Shown piece after piece: positions 16,164 through 24,479 of a stretch of 32,733 bases of DNA. Under the pieces are notes generated by a model. The model made no database searches, was not told where the DNA came from, and worked only from the letters and a program-made list of their open reading frames with translations. The stretch spans positions 1 to 32,733 of the forward strand of contig JARHZY010000130.1 of the NCBI GenBank assembly GCA_029264655.1, given 5' to 3'. Both the position numbers and the translations under genes were made by a program. Numbering within the stretch: the first letter of the stretch is position 1; each line of letters begins with the position of its first letter. The DNA comes from Helicobacter sp. Lineage in GTDB: Bacteria > Campylobacterota > Campylobacteria > Campylobacterales > Helicobacteraceae.

Positions 16164-16438
16164 GAAAAAAGGCAGCAGCCCTTGCATATGAAGAGTATAA
16201 AGACCATGCACCGCGTGTTGTAGCAAGCGGACAAGGAAAAATTGCTGAAGCAATTATTGCAAAAGCAAATGAATACCAAGTGCCACTTTTTTGTAATGCT
16301 GAACTTGTTGATTCGCTTGTCAAAATGGAAGTCAATAGCAATGTCCCGCAAGAGTTATACCAAGCTGTTGTTGATGTGTTTATATGGCTACAAAATGCAG
16401 AACACACCTCACATATTAGCAAAAAGATGTCGGAATAG
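16160..16438 (+). CDS. flhX: FlhX: stand-alone FlhB C-terminal domain homologue
   Basis: 92 aa. The whole protein aligns with the part of FlhB that follows its NPTH self-cleavage site: AAALAYEEYKDHAPRVVASG, IAEAIIAKANEYQVPLFCNAEL, EVNSNVPQELYQAVVDVFIWL. It has no membrane domain and no NPTH. A FlhB C-terminal paralogue of this kind is known in Helicobacter pylori and can replace the cleaved FlhB fragment in the flagellar export gate. The ATG overlaps the permease stop (ATGA), with AAGGAG a few bases upstream. Full-length FlhB is expected elsewhere in the genome. Identity as an FlhB-C-like protein is strong; the flagellar role is inferred. Confidence 0.85.
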   Translation: MRKKAAALAYEEYKDHAPRVVASGQGKIAEAIIAKANEYQVPLFCNAELVDSLVKMEVNSNVPQELYQAVVDVFIWLQNAEHTSHISKKMSE

Positions 16439-16590
16439 TTGGAAATAGGAGATGTCTTTGAATAAGCTCTTGCATTAGTATGCAATATATGTGTAATATG
16501 TAAGATTGTGTCCAATACATTTTTATATTTTTACTAGCAAAAGCCACAATGCCTAACGACTTTGCAATAAAATAATACGCAATATTTAGT

Positions 16591-16620
16591 GTTAAATAAC
16601 TCTTATAAGAATTATTTAAC
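16591..16620. terminator. 30-bp near-perfect palindrome between convergent genes
   Basis: GTTAAATAA (16591-16599) and TTATTTAAC (16612-16620) flank the palindrome TCTTATAAGA (16601-16610); only one base pair (C/A) fails to match. It lies 14 bases after the ferritin stop and about 150 after flhX. A bidirectional terminator is the simplest reading, but it has neither a G/C stem nor a T-run, so a protein-binding site is also possible. Confidence 0.5.
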
Positions 16621-16633
16621 ATATCTTAAAAGA

Positions 16634-17128
16634 CTATTGACCAATTAATGTTTTAATATATTGGTCAGCCAAATAAAGCCCATTGCTTTGCTCACCAATA
16701 AGCTTAATTTTATCTATTATGCCACGAAATAGTGCCTCTTCTTCATGTTGTTCAGCAACATACCATTGCAAGAAATTAAAAGTTGAGTAATCTTTATGCT
16801 CTAACATAAAGCTTACAAGCTCATTAATTGATTGTGTGATTGATAACTCATGTTGGTAAGTTTTTTCAAACACATCAAGCAGGCTTTTAAAATGAGATTC
16901 AGGCTTTTCTATTGCTTGCAATTCTACAACAGAATCTGTTTCATTTAAATAAGTGATTAACTTTTTTGCATGATCGCTTTCTTGTCCTGCATGTGAGAAT
17001 AGAAATTGCCCAGCACCATCAAATCTATTCTTAAAGCACCATGAACTCATGCTTAAATAAAGATTTGAAGCAAACATTTCTTTTGCAACTTGCTCATTTA
17101 ATTTTTTTATAACTTGTTCTGATAACAT
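16634..17128 (-). CDS. pfr: Prokaryotic ferritin
   Basis: 164 aa, standard length for non-haem bacterial ferritin. Ferroxidase ligands are visible as Glu17 (KEMFASNLYL), Glu50 and His53 (QESDHAKK), a Glu in KTYQHELSI near residue 94, and Gln/Glu in WYVAEQHEEE near 123-131. The 24-subunit shell oxidises Fe(II) and stores iron in the cytoplasm, protecting from iron stress. AAGGAG precedes the ATG. The upstream 180 bases hold a -10 box overlapped by an inverted repeat and several TTATCA/TGATAA copies, consistent with control by Fur, which represses pfr in its iron-free form in H. pylori. Confidence 0.95.
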   Translation of the reverse strand: MLSEQVIKKLNEQVAKEMFASNLYLSMSSWCFKNRFDGAGQFLFSHAGQESDHAKKLITYLNETDSVVELQAIEKPESHFKSLLDVFEKTYQHELSITQSINELVSFMLEHKDYSTFNFLQWYVAEQHEEEALFRGIIDKIKLIGEQSNGLYLADQYIKTLIGQ

Positions 17129-17184
17129 ATTATGCTCCTTAAAATTTTATCATTGTTAATTTGAAGCCATTCATCAAATTAACT

Positions 17185-17211
17185 TTATCATTATAGTATA
17201 ATAAATGATAA
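17185..17211. promoter_or_regulatory. Operator-like inverted repeat over the ferritin promoter (possible Fur site)
   Basis: TTATCATT (17185-17192) and AATGATAA (17204-17211) form perfect 8-bp arms around 11 bases. A minus-strand TATAAT (17190-17195) lies inside it. Further TTATCA/TGATAA copies occur near 17145, 17236, 17268 and 17290. The regulator is inferred from what is known for H. pylori pfr. Confidence 0.5.
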
Positions 17212-17314
17212 TATGTCAATATAAAATTTAATTTTTATCATAAATTTTTAATAATTTACTCATAAGTTTATCAATAAAGTAAATATTTTGATAATAAAAT
17301 AAAGAAATGCAATT

Positions 17315-18142
17315 CTAATACACTAACTTTTGCAATTGGTATTGTTTCATACATTCAACAATCTTGCCATGCAATCGTGCCATAATTTGTGCGAGCGGCA
17401 TACCATCATATAACGCATATGCTCTATGTAAATCAGTTGTTAAAAATGCTTGTATTGATTCGTAATCATCAAAAAGGAAGCCACAATGCCCAAGCAGACG
17501 TTGTGTATAACTATCAACTACCATTTCTTCACGTTTTAATGCATAGTTTAATATACTTGAAGCAGTTTCAAGTCCAATACCTTTTTGCTGTAAAAGCCAT
17601 TCCTTTGTAACATGTAATGCAAAATTATCAAAAGTTGCAAAATCATTAATAATATTCTGTGCCAATGCAATAATACGCATTGCTTTTTGTTGGTAAAATC
17701 CAGCAATACGAATAAATGGTATAAGCTCTTGTGGTGTGTAGTAGGCAAGTTGTTGCAAGATAGAATCTTGATAATGTGGTTGGGCTATTTGTGCGAGTTG
17801 TGGTTGTGGATAATGGCTATATGATATTAAAGTATCATGTGGTTGTATGGTGATGTTTTGGGATAAAAAATGATATAATTGGGAGAGTGCATGGGCTGCA
17901 TGTATATATTTTGTGTTCTGTCCTAAAATCGCAGCAAAACAAAGACTTAAATCAGCATATATTTGTGTAGCCCCCTCCATTTCAATACCATTTTCTATAC
18001 GCAATGAAAGAAAGTTTGGCCACCACCAACTCTGTTTATCTCCAACATAATAATGTTGGCGTAAAATAACAAGTAAATCAAACCCGCTAGCAATATTTAC
18101 ATCTTGTAAAAAAGAGGGTAGCGTTTTTGCTTTTTTAGCCAT
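17315..18142 (-). CDS. magIII: 3-methyladenine DNA glycosylase, MagIII type
   Basis: 275 aa. An HhH-GPD (endonuclease III superfamily) base-excision enzyme for 3-methyladenine. Seen: SWWWPNF (38-44) in the base pocket, LGQNTKYI, the helix-hairpin-helix LLQQKGIGLETA (183-194), catalytic Asp210 in MVVDSYTQ, and RLHGKIVE with Lys260, matching the lysine reported as carbamylated in H. pylori MagIII. There is no Cys-rich iron-sulfur tail. It is longer than the H. pylori enzyme (about 218 aa), with extra segments near 49-66 and 98-128. It starts 30 bases after the CSD/coiled-coil gene with no clear ribosome site of its own, suggesting coupling to it. Confidence 0.87.
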   Translation of the reverse strand: MAKKAKTLPSFLQDVNIASGFDLLVILRQHYYVGDKQSWWWPNFLSLRIENGIEMEGATQIYADLSLCFAAILGQNTKYIHAAHALSQLYHFLSQNITIQPHDTLISYSHYPQPQLAQIAQPHYQDSILQQLAYYTPQELIPFIRIAGFYQQKAMRIIALAQNIINDFATFDNFALHVTKEWLLQQKGIGLETASSILNYALKREEMVVDSYTQRLLGHCGFLFDDYESIQAFLTTDLHRAYALYDGMPLAQIMARLHGKIVECMKQYQLQKLVY

Positions 18143-18172
18143 ATTATTACATCGTTTTTATATTAATGAAAG

Positions 18173-19642
18173 TTATTCTTTCATTGAAGCAATTTGTTCT
18201 TTTGTAATCAATGAAATATTGGCTTCTTTATTATATTTTGATTCTTTTGTATCAGAGAGAATGCGTTGCAAGGCACTTTTATCTAAACCTGTTGTATCAA
18301 TATAGATACCTTCAAATCGTTCTTTATTGACTGCGACAAAAAATTGTGAATCTTTTTTTGCTATTACAACATTATTATTCTTGCTTTGACTCATAATGTC
18401 AATTTTTACATTAACCTCAACCTTTGGTTGGTTGGTAAGAATAAGAAATTTTTTCACAAATTTGGTTTGGTGATTCATATAATACTTATACATAGCTTGT
18501 TCATTTGCTGCAGTGATCTTGCCTTTATCTAGTTTTTTTATAGTTTGCCCAAGAAATGTCATCATGCAATATGGTTCATTAATATCATGTTTGAAGAATA
18601 CATTTTTAATAGAAACAGACTTCATGCCTAATTCCCATATTTGATTATCAAGTTGAGTTGCTGTTACATTTAATGCTTCTTCTGTTTTTTCTCGCAACAT
18701 ATTCACAGTTTTACGGAATACTGCTTCAAAGATTTTTAGATTCTTATCTGCAAAACCTTTGCAAAGCCCTTCAAGATTCTCATGTGCTTTTGTGAGTGTT
18801 TTTGTTTCTTCATGTGCTTTATCTGAATTTGCACGCATTCTTGCAATCTTTTCTTTTATCTCATTTTCATCACCTTTTTTTGCCTCAAGCCGTTTATAAA
18901 GTATTTTGAGATCATGTGCGGTTGTGCGGATTTTATTTTGTAACTGCATAATGCGTTCTTTTATACCATTAGCAGCACGCACAGCACCTTTATAATTGAA
19001 TTGGTATTCAAGAAACGCTTCTTCAAAAATGCGTTCAGGATTAAGCTCATTTTTTGTAAAGAAATTATGTGAATATTCTAAAGTGCCAAGCCTTGAATGG
19101 TATTCTGCAAACATATCAATATTTAGTTTTCTATCAGAAAAAATTAAATGATCGAGTGCTTTATTTAAGAATCTTTTACTAATAGAAAAATTAATAAGCG
19201 GCGTAAGTGTCGCTAAGTCAAGCTCTTTTAAAAACTCTACACTACGGAGTTCTACGGCGAAAAACTCTTTAATGCAATCTTGCACACTGCGGTTAATTTC
19301 TATTTCTGTTAATTTTAAATAATTTGTTTGTGCAAAGATTTTTTGCACTTCTTTTGCACGTAATTCTGCCTCTTTGTTTTGTAGCTCTTCATCTGTATTA
19401 CTTTTCCAAAAATCTATTTCACGAATAAGTGCATCTTGGGGGAAATCTTGATATTTTGATGCACGTGCATCGGTTACTTGGATACCACCATCATTTGTTC
19501 TAAATTCTACATACATGCCAACTGCTGGACGATTCCTACCATCATGCCAACTATCTTTTTTGAGTTCAAAAATCTTTTTGGAAGCATTCATAATAACGCC
19601 TGAACCTGTTGTGGCGGTATAACGTGTTATCTTGCCGTGCAT
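18173..19642 (-). CDS. Cold-shock-domain/coiled-coil protein of unknown function, 489 aa
   Basis: Residues 1-60 have the pattern of a cold-shock (OB-fold) domain: GKITRYTATTGSGVIM, a Phe-containing strand (KKIFELKKDSW), RPAVGMYVEF and a final IQVTDARAS, so nucleic-acid binding is plausible. Residues about 75-115 and 220-300 are highly charged heptad-like helices (coiled coil). The last 110 residues look alpha/beta, with VKKFLILTN, NNVVIAKKD, EGIYIDTTGLDKSALQRIL and ANISLIT, vaguely like a degenerate receiver fold. The start is the ATG at 19642, with AAGGAG five bases upstream; a TTG directly before it is not needed. It is followed by magIII and is divergent from ftsK. I do not recognise a named family for the whole protein. 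Confidence 0.75.
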   Translation of the reverse strand: MHGKITRYTATTGSGVIMNASKKIFELKKDSWHDGRNRPAVGMYVEFRTNDGGIQVTDARASKYQDFPQDALIREIDFWKSNTDEELQNKEAELRAKEVQKIFAQTNYLKLTEIEINRSVQDCIKEFFAVELRSVEFLKELDLATLTPLINFSISKRFLNKALDHLIFSDRKLNIDMFAEYHSRLGTLEYSHNFFTKNELNPERIFEEAFLEYQFNYKGAVRAANGIKERIMQLQNKIRTTAHDLKILYKRLEAKKGDENEIKEKIARMRANSDKAHEETKTLTKAHENLEGLCKGFADKNLKIFEAVFRKTVNMLREKTEEALNVTATQLDNQIWELGMKSVSIKNVFFKHDINEPYCMMTFLGQTIKKLDKGKITAANEQAMYKYYMNHQTKFVKKFLILTNQPKVEVNVKIDIMSQSKNNNVVIAKKDSQFFVAVNKERFEGIYIDTTGLDKSALQRILSDTKESKYNKEANISLITKEQIASMKE

Positions 19643-19690
19643 CAAAACTCCTTGCTAATTTAAATCGTAAATCAATAAGACAAAAAAAAT

Positions 19691-19699
19691 TGTTATAAT
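19691..19699 (+). promoter_or_regulatory. Extended -10 promoter of ftsK
   Basis: TGTTATAAT, a perfect TGnTATAAT, ends 20 bases before the TTG at 19720 and 38 bases before the AUA at 19738. The predicted transcript start is near 19706. Confidence 0.6.
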
Positions 19700-19719
19700 T
19701 TTAACAGAAAAATTACATT

Positions 19720-22700
19720 TTGCAACAAGGATTTCACATAAAAAAAATCTATGTATTCATTTTTATTAGTTGTTGTGTGCTTTATTTGTGGTTAGCAACA
19801 ATCTTTGGTTATACAGCCCCTGATATTGCACTAAGTGGTGCTAGCACAACAGGTGGTTTTTTTAAAATAGGTGGTTTTGGTAATAGCTTTGCAAATTTTA
19901 ATCGGGGTATGTTTGGCTATCTCGCTTATATATATTTGCCATTATTATTACTTCCTGTTTATAAATTCCACGATGATACAAACTATTCATTTCGTAAAAT
20001 ACAACTTACCTTTGCATATTTATTACTTTTTATAGGTATGCTTATGTTGCAATCGCTTATTTTTAATAATGGGCAACTTGGTAATTATTTGCAAGCCATT
20101 TTAACACCCTATATTGGTTTATTTGGCGTAGCAATTCTAACCTTTGTTATTATGAGTTTAGCATTATTATTAATTACTGAACGCACAACAGCCTTTATTC
20201 TGCATTATTTTGGGGGAACATTACAAATGGCATTACAATCACTTAGCACTTTTTTAAAAAAGGTATTTGATAAGGCAAAAACAAAATATACAGATTTAAA
20301 TTTAGATTATATCCAACGTGCAAATAAAAAAATAGTGAATCAAGAATTTAGCGAAAGAGCTACAATAACAAAAAGTCAATATGTTGTTGATGAACCGCTT
20401 ATAGAAACACCCCTTGATGAATATCCACGCACAAGGCATAATGATATTTTTACAGAATCTAATCCACAAAATTTACAAGCACAAAGTCCAAATGATAAAG
20501 TTTCTACTAATAATGGGAATATACAAACAAATCCTACAGCAATAAAACCACAAGATATACCACAAGATTCTAAGCCTACTTTTACAATCCAAGTGCGTGA
20601 GGGCAATATGGCAACGCACACAAATAATACACTTCCCTACCAACAATACGATGATAGTGATGCAACACCTATTGCACATACACCACGCACACAAGTTCGC
20701 AATAATGATGAAGAGCTTTTGAAACGTTTCCAAAAAGCAAATCTATATCCAAAGCAAAACCAACAACCCCAATCTTTCAGCACAGATGAACCAATGACTT
20801 TTCGATTAAAAACTGAATATAATCAAGGCAATCCACTTGAGAGTTTTGCAAAAACACAACAACCAAAAACATTGCCAACAATGGATGATTGGTGGCTTAC
20901 GGATACGCCTTTACCGCGAGAAACAAAGACAAAAAATCTTATTAAACCAAAGGCACAAGATTCTATACAAATCCATGTAAAAAATGTAGATAATTCTACT
21001 ATGAATCAAGAAAGCATAACAACTAAAACTATAATACCTGAATTTTTAGAATCTACAAAAACAGCACAACAAGAACAAGCCACACAAGATTCTACTACCA
21101 TACGCATAAAGCATACAACCACTACACAACAAGACACAATAACCATGCAAGACACAATACAACAAGATACAGCGAATAATAATACCACATTATCGCAATC
21201 TGAAGCATATGAACAAGAAAGAGCATATATACGCCATATGCCCCAGCATTCCAACTACAAAACACTAAATATGAATTTTACACAACAAGAAAATGCTAAC
21301 TACACAGACAAACAACACCCACATGATACAATTCCAGAAGAGATAATACAACAAGTAGCACATACTAGTGAATATAAAGAAGAAACAAACAATAATTACT
21401 TTGATACAACGCAAGTATATGCAGATATAGCAGAAACAAACCCTATCACAATACCCATAGATACACATGAAGTGCCTGCAATAAAACAACCTACACCGCC
21501 ACTACAAACAAAGGATAATATTACTATTGCACCAACAGAATCATATAATAATGACAATATTGATGAGGTTATAGAATCTATAATACCAACTATAACAATT
21601 CCCCCATTATCTGATAATGAAATAACAAATACAAATAAAGAGATATTGCAAGACTCTTTAGTGCAACTAGATGAAGATATGATATTGCAAGCAATAGAAA
21701 AAACCCAACACAATAATATAAGCCCAACACAACCCAAAGAAAATCAAGATGGCGTAATGCCAGCAATGCAAGATTCTGATGGGATAGCACAAATATTGCA
21801 ACAAGATATGCAAGCTTTTGGAATTACAGAAATTACACCACAACAAGATATACACACAAATCCCATACAAACGCAAGATACACCAACTACTATTGTTATT
21901 CCCCCGCAAAAAGATATAAAAACAACAAATGAGCAGCTAAACAACATACCAAATATGCATGCGACAACACCTAAGCAAGATTCCAAACAAAACTATAGTT
22001 TAGAACATAATAGTAAAGATATAGACACACAAACATTCCATACAGAATCTGCAGCAACTATACATAGCAAGCCACAATCACAAGAAACACAAAATGTAGA
22101 TATAGCTACTATGCAGATTGATGATTCCCATGTAAAAATTCCACTTGAAATAATGCAAAATCCAGAACATATAGAAGTAGTAATAAGCGAACGCAATATA
22201 GCAGATTCATCAATAGAATCAGAACGCACACAAGAAGCACATACGCCACACACTTCTATTGCTAAAGAACAAGCAACACAATTCCAAATAAAACATAAAC
22301 AACAAGATTCTACCCAAAGCACACCACAACAAAAGCCACATGCTACTTCTACACCAACAAATTATATGCAATCCTATGCAAACCAACCAAATACAAATTA
22401 TTTCACAAATATGCCAACGCAATCTACCCAACCACAACCAATGAATTATACCTTTGGCTTACCGCAAATACAAACACAAAAAGATTTGCAAAGTGGGGAA
22501 AAAATACAAAATGATTATACATATGCTAATATCCAATCTATGCAAGATTCCATGCAAATTAATACAAAAGAAGCGGCAATACAAACAGAAATATTGCATA
22601 ATACTCTTAATCCAGAAGATATGATTATACAGCAAATTGCACAGAAAAAAGAAGAAGCACTTCAAGAAAGTAATATGCTTATTGCAACTCATGATACCAA

Positions 22701-24102
22701 TCTTTCAAATGTTATACACAATACAGAGCAAACGCCCTTTATCCTGCCACCTTTAAAGCTATTGCAAGAACCAATAGAGCAAGATAGCGTGCAAGATATT
22801 GAGCTTGATTCTAAGATTGAAAAAATGTTGCAAATTTTTAATGCACATAAAATTCGTGGTGATATTATTGATACATTAACAGGACCTGTTGTAACAACTT
22901 TTGAATTTCGCCCAGAAACACATGTAAAAGTTTCAAAGATATTGAGCCATCGTAATGACTTAGCAAGGATTCTAAAAGCAAAAAGTATCAGAATCCAAGC
23001 ACCAATACCGGGTAAGGATGTGATTGGAATCCAAATACCAAATAGCAAGGTAGAAACAATTTATTTGCGTGAGATTCTACAATCAAGTGCATTTTTAAAT
23101 TCAAAAGACCCGCTAACTATTGCACTTGGCAAAGATATTAGCGGTATGCCTATTATTGCCAATCTTGCAAAATTACCACATTTGCTTGTGGCAGGGACGA
23201 CAGGTAGCGGAAAATCAGTAGGTGTTAATGCTATTATTCTCTCACTTTTATATCGTAATAATCCCGATAACCTTAAGCTTATGATGATTGACCCAAAACA
23301 AGTAGAATTTGCACCTTATGAGGATTTGCCACATTTAATTACACCTATTATTAATGCACCAAATAAAGCGATTAAAGCATTACAAGTAGCCACAATCGAA
23401 ATGGATAAACGTTATGAGTTATTTTCACAAATTAAAGTAAAAAACATTGCATCATATAATGATAAAGTAAGTATAAAAATGCCAAATTTTGTTATTATTA
23501 TTGATGAGCTTGCAGATCTTATGATTACTGGTGGCAAAGAAGCTGAAGCTTTTATAGCAAGAATAGCACAAATGGGAAGGGCTGCTGGTATGCATCTTAT
23601 TATTGCAACACAACGAAGTAGCGTCAATGTTATTACAGGACATATTAAGGCAAATCTCCCATCACGCATTAGTTATAGGGTTGGCAGTCGCATTGATTCT
23701 AAAGTTATTTTAGATGAAACAGGTGCAGAGGATTTGCTTGGCAATGGAGATGGGCTTTTTACAACAACAAATGGCTTAATACGCATACATGCCCCATGGG
23801 TTAGCGAACAAGAAGTAGAGCATATTGTTGATTTTATTAAAGCACAAAGAGAGCCACAATATGATGAGAGTTTTCTTAGTGAAACAAAGCCGAGTGCTAG
23901 TGTTACAGATAAATTTGGCGGTGAAGGTAGCTTGCTTGATAAAGCAAAAGAGATAATTTTACAAGATAATAAAACTTCTATTAGTTATCTACAAAGAAAG
24001 CTTGGTATTGGCTACAATAAAGCTGCTTCTCTTATAGAAGCATTAGAAAGCGAAGGATTTTTATCCGCCCCAAATAGTAAAGGTGAGCGTAATATTTTAT
24101 AG
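19720..24102 (+). CDS. ftsK: DNA translocase FtsK with giant low-complexity linker
   Basis: Septal DNA pump for chromosome segregation. Four transmembrane helices lie in residues 8-160. Residues about 185-1025 form an extremely long linker rich in Gln, Thr, Asp, Asn and Ser. The motor then follows: alpha domain (IRGDIIDTLTGPVVTTFEF), Walker A GTTGSGKS (1159-1166), MMIDPKQVEFAPY, Walker B VIIIDELADLM (Asp1262), ATQRSSVNVITG, and the gamma winged helix (SISYLQRKLGIGYNKAASLI) that reads KOPS-like sites. At 1460 aa it is far longer than usual (about 800-900 in Helicobacter, from memory). The start is unclear: TTG at 19720 has no ribosome site, while AAGGA (19727-19731) lies six bases before an in-frame ATA at 19738, giving a protein beginning (M/I)KKIYVFIF. 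Confidence 0.95.
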   Translation: MQQGFHIKKIYVFIFISCCVLYLWLATIFGYTAPDIALSGASTTGGFFKIGGFGNSFANFNRGMFGYLAYIYLPLLLLPVYKFHDDTNYSFRKIQLTFAYLLLFIGMLMLQSLIFNNGQLGNYLQAILTPYIGLFGVAILTFVIMSLALLLITERTTAFILHYFGGTLQMALQSLSTFLKKVFDKAKTKYTDLNLDYIQRANKKIVNQEFSERATITKSQYVVDEPLIETPLDEYPRTRHNDIFTESNPQNLQAQSPNDKVSTNNGNIQTNPTAIKPQDIPQDSKPTFTIQVREGNMATHTNNTLPYQQYDDSDATPIAHTPRTQVRNNDEELLKRFQKANLYPKQNQQPQSFSTDEPMTFRLKTEYNQGNPLESFAKTQQPKTLPTMDDWWLTDTPLPRETKTKNLIKPKAQDSIQIHVKNVDNSTMNQESITTKTIIPEFLESTKTAQQEQATQDSTTIRIKHTTTTQQDTITMQDTIQQDTANNNTTLSQSEAYEQERAYIRHMPQHSNYKTLNMNFTQQENANYTDKQHPHDTIPEEIIQQVAHTSEYKEETNNNYFDTTQVYADIAETNPITIPIDTHEVPAIKQPTPPLQTKDNITIAPTESYNNDNIDEVIESIIPTITIPPLSDNEITNTNKEILQDSLVQLDEDMILQAIEKTQHNNISPTQPKENQDGVMPAMQDSDGIAQILQQDMQAFGITEITPQQDIHTNPIQTQDTPTTIVIPPQKDIKTTNEQLNNIPNMHATTPKQDSKQNYSLEHNSKDIDTQTFHTESAATIHSKPQSQETQNVDIATMQIDDSHVKIPLEIMQNPEHIEVVISERNIADSSIESERTQEAHTPHTSIAKEQATQFQIKHKQQDSTQSTPQQKPHATSTPTNYMQSYANQPNTNYFTNMPTQSTQPQPMNYTFGLPQIQTQKDLQSGEKIQNDYTYANIQSMQDSMQINTKEAAIQTEILHNTLNPEDMIIQQIAQKKEEALQESNMLIATHDTNLSNVIHNTEQTPFILPPLKLLQEPIEQDSVQDIELDSKIEKMLQIFNAHKIRGDIIDTLTGPVVTTFEFRPETHVKVSKILSHRNDLARILKAKSIRIQAPIPGKDVIGIQIPNSKVETIYLREILQSSAFLNSKDPLTIALGKDISGMPIIANLAKLPHLLVAGTTGSGKSVGVNAIILSLLYRNNPDNLKLMMIDPKQVEFAPYEDLPHLITPIINAPNKAIKALQVATIEMDKRYELFSQIKVKNIASYNDKVSIKMPNFVIIIDELADLMITGGKEAEAFIARIAQMGRAAGMHLIIATQRSSVNVITGHIKANLPSRISYRVGSRIDSKVILDETGAEDLLGNGDGLFTTTNGLIRIHAPWVSEQEVEHIVDFIKAQREPQYDESFLSETKPSASVTDKFGGEGSLLDKAKEIILQDNKTSISYLQRKLGIGYNKAASLIEALESEGFLSAPNSKGERNIL

Positions 24103-24479
24103 TATTATAAATAAATGTTTAGCTTAGTAGCTATTGGATTATCCTTACTTAAAAAGTATGGGTTTTACAATGCTATTTAGGTATTTTTAGAGAATGTATC
24201 AAGTTTTTGCTTATAGTGTAATACCTAATCTAAAATATTTTTATTATTTATATAATGCCACCAAATTCACTTTAATATATAATATTGTTTTTATCTTTTA
24301 TCTAAAATGGCATATATAATATCATATTCATTTCTTACAAAATTTTGATAAATTGCACATATAAATTAGAATTTATGTATAATATTTTTTATGTGATATT
24401 ATCCATTGTTTAAAGAAGTATGAATAAAATGCTAGCTTTTGGATATTATATGCAACTTTTAAGGGAAGGAGTGTGCGGC
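24103..24479. other. Intergenic region, 377 bp
   Basis: No ftsK terminator is evident. A TATAAT preceded directly by TG at 24378-24383 is the likely promoter of the radical SAM gene. An in-frame ATG at 24420 lies 20 codons before the preferred start and has a poor ribosome site. Confidence 0.45.
24378..24383 (+). promoter_or_regulatory. -10 box of the radical SAM gene
   Basis: TG directly followed by TATAAT; the transcript would begin near 24390, leaving a leader of about 90 nt before the ATG at 24480. Confidence 0.45.

Noticed and set aside
20376..23669. Many long open frames on the minus strand opposite ftsK
   Set aside because: They mirror the Gln/Asp/Thr-rich linker and motor codons, are Cys/Ile/Leu-rich without motifs, and the plus-strand FtsK is certain.
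24420..24479. ATG at 24420 as start of the radical SAM protein
   Set aside because: Poor ribosome site; AAGGAG and family similarity support 24480.
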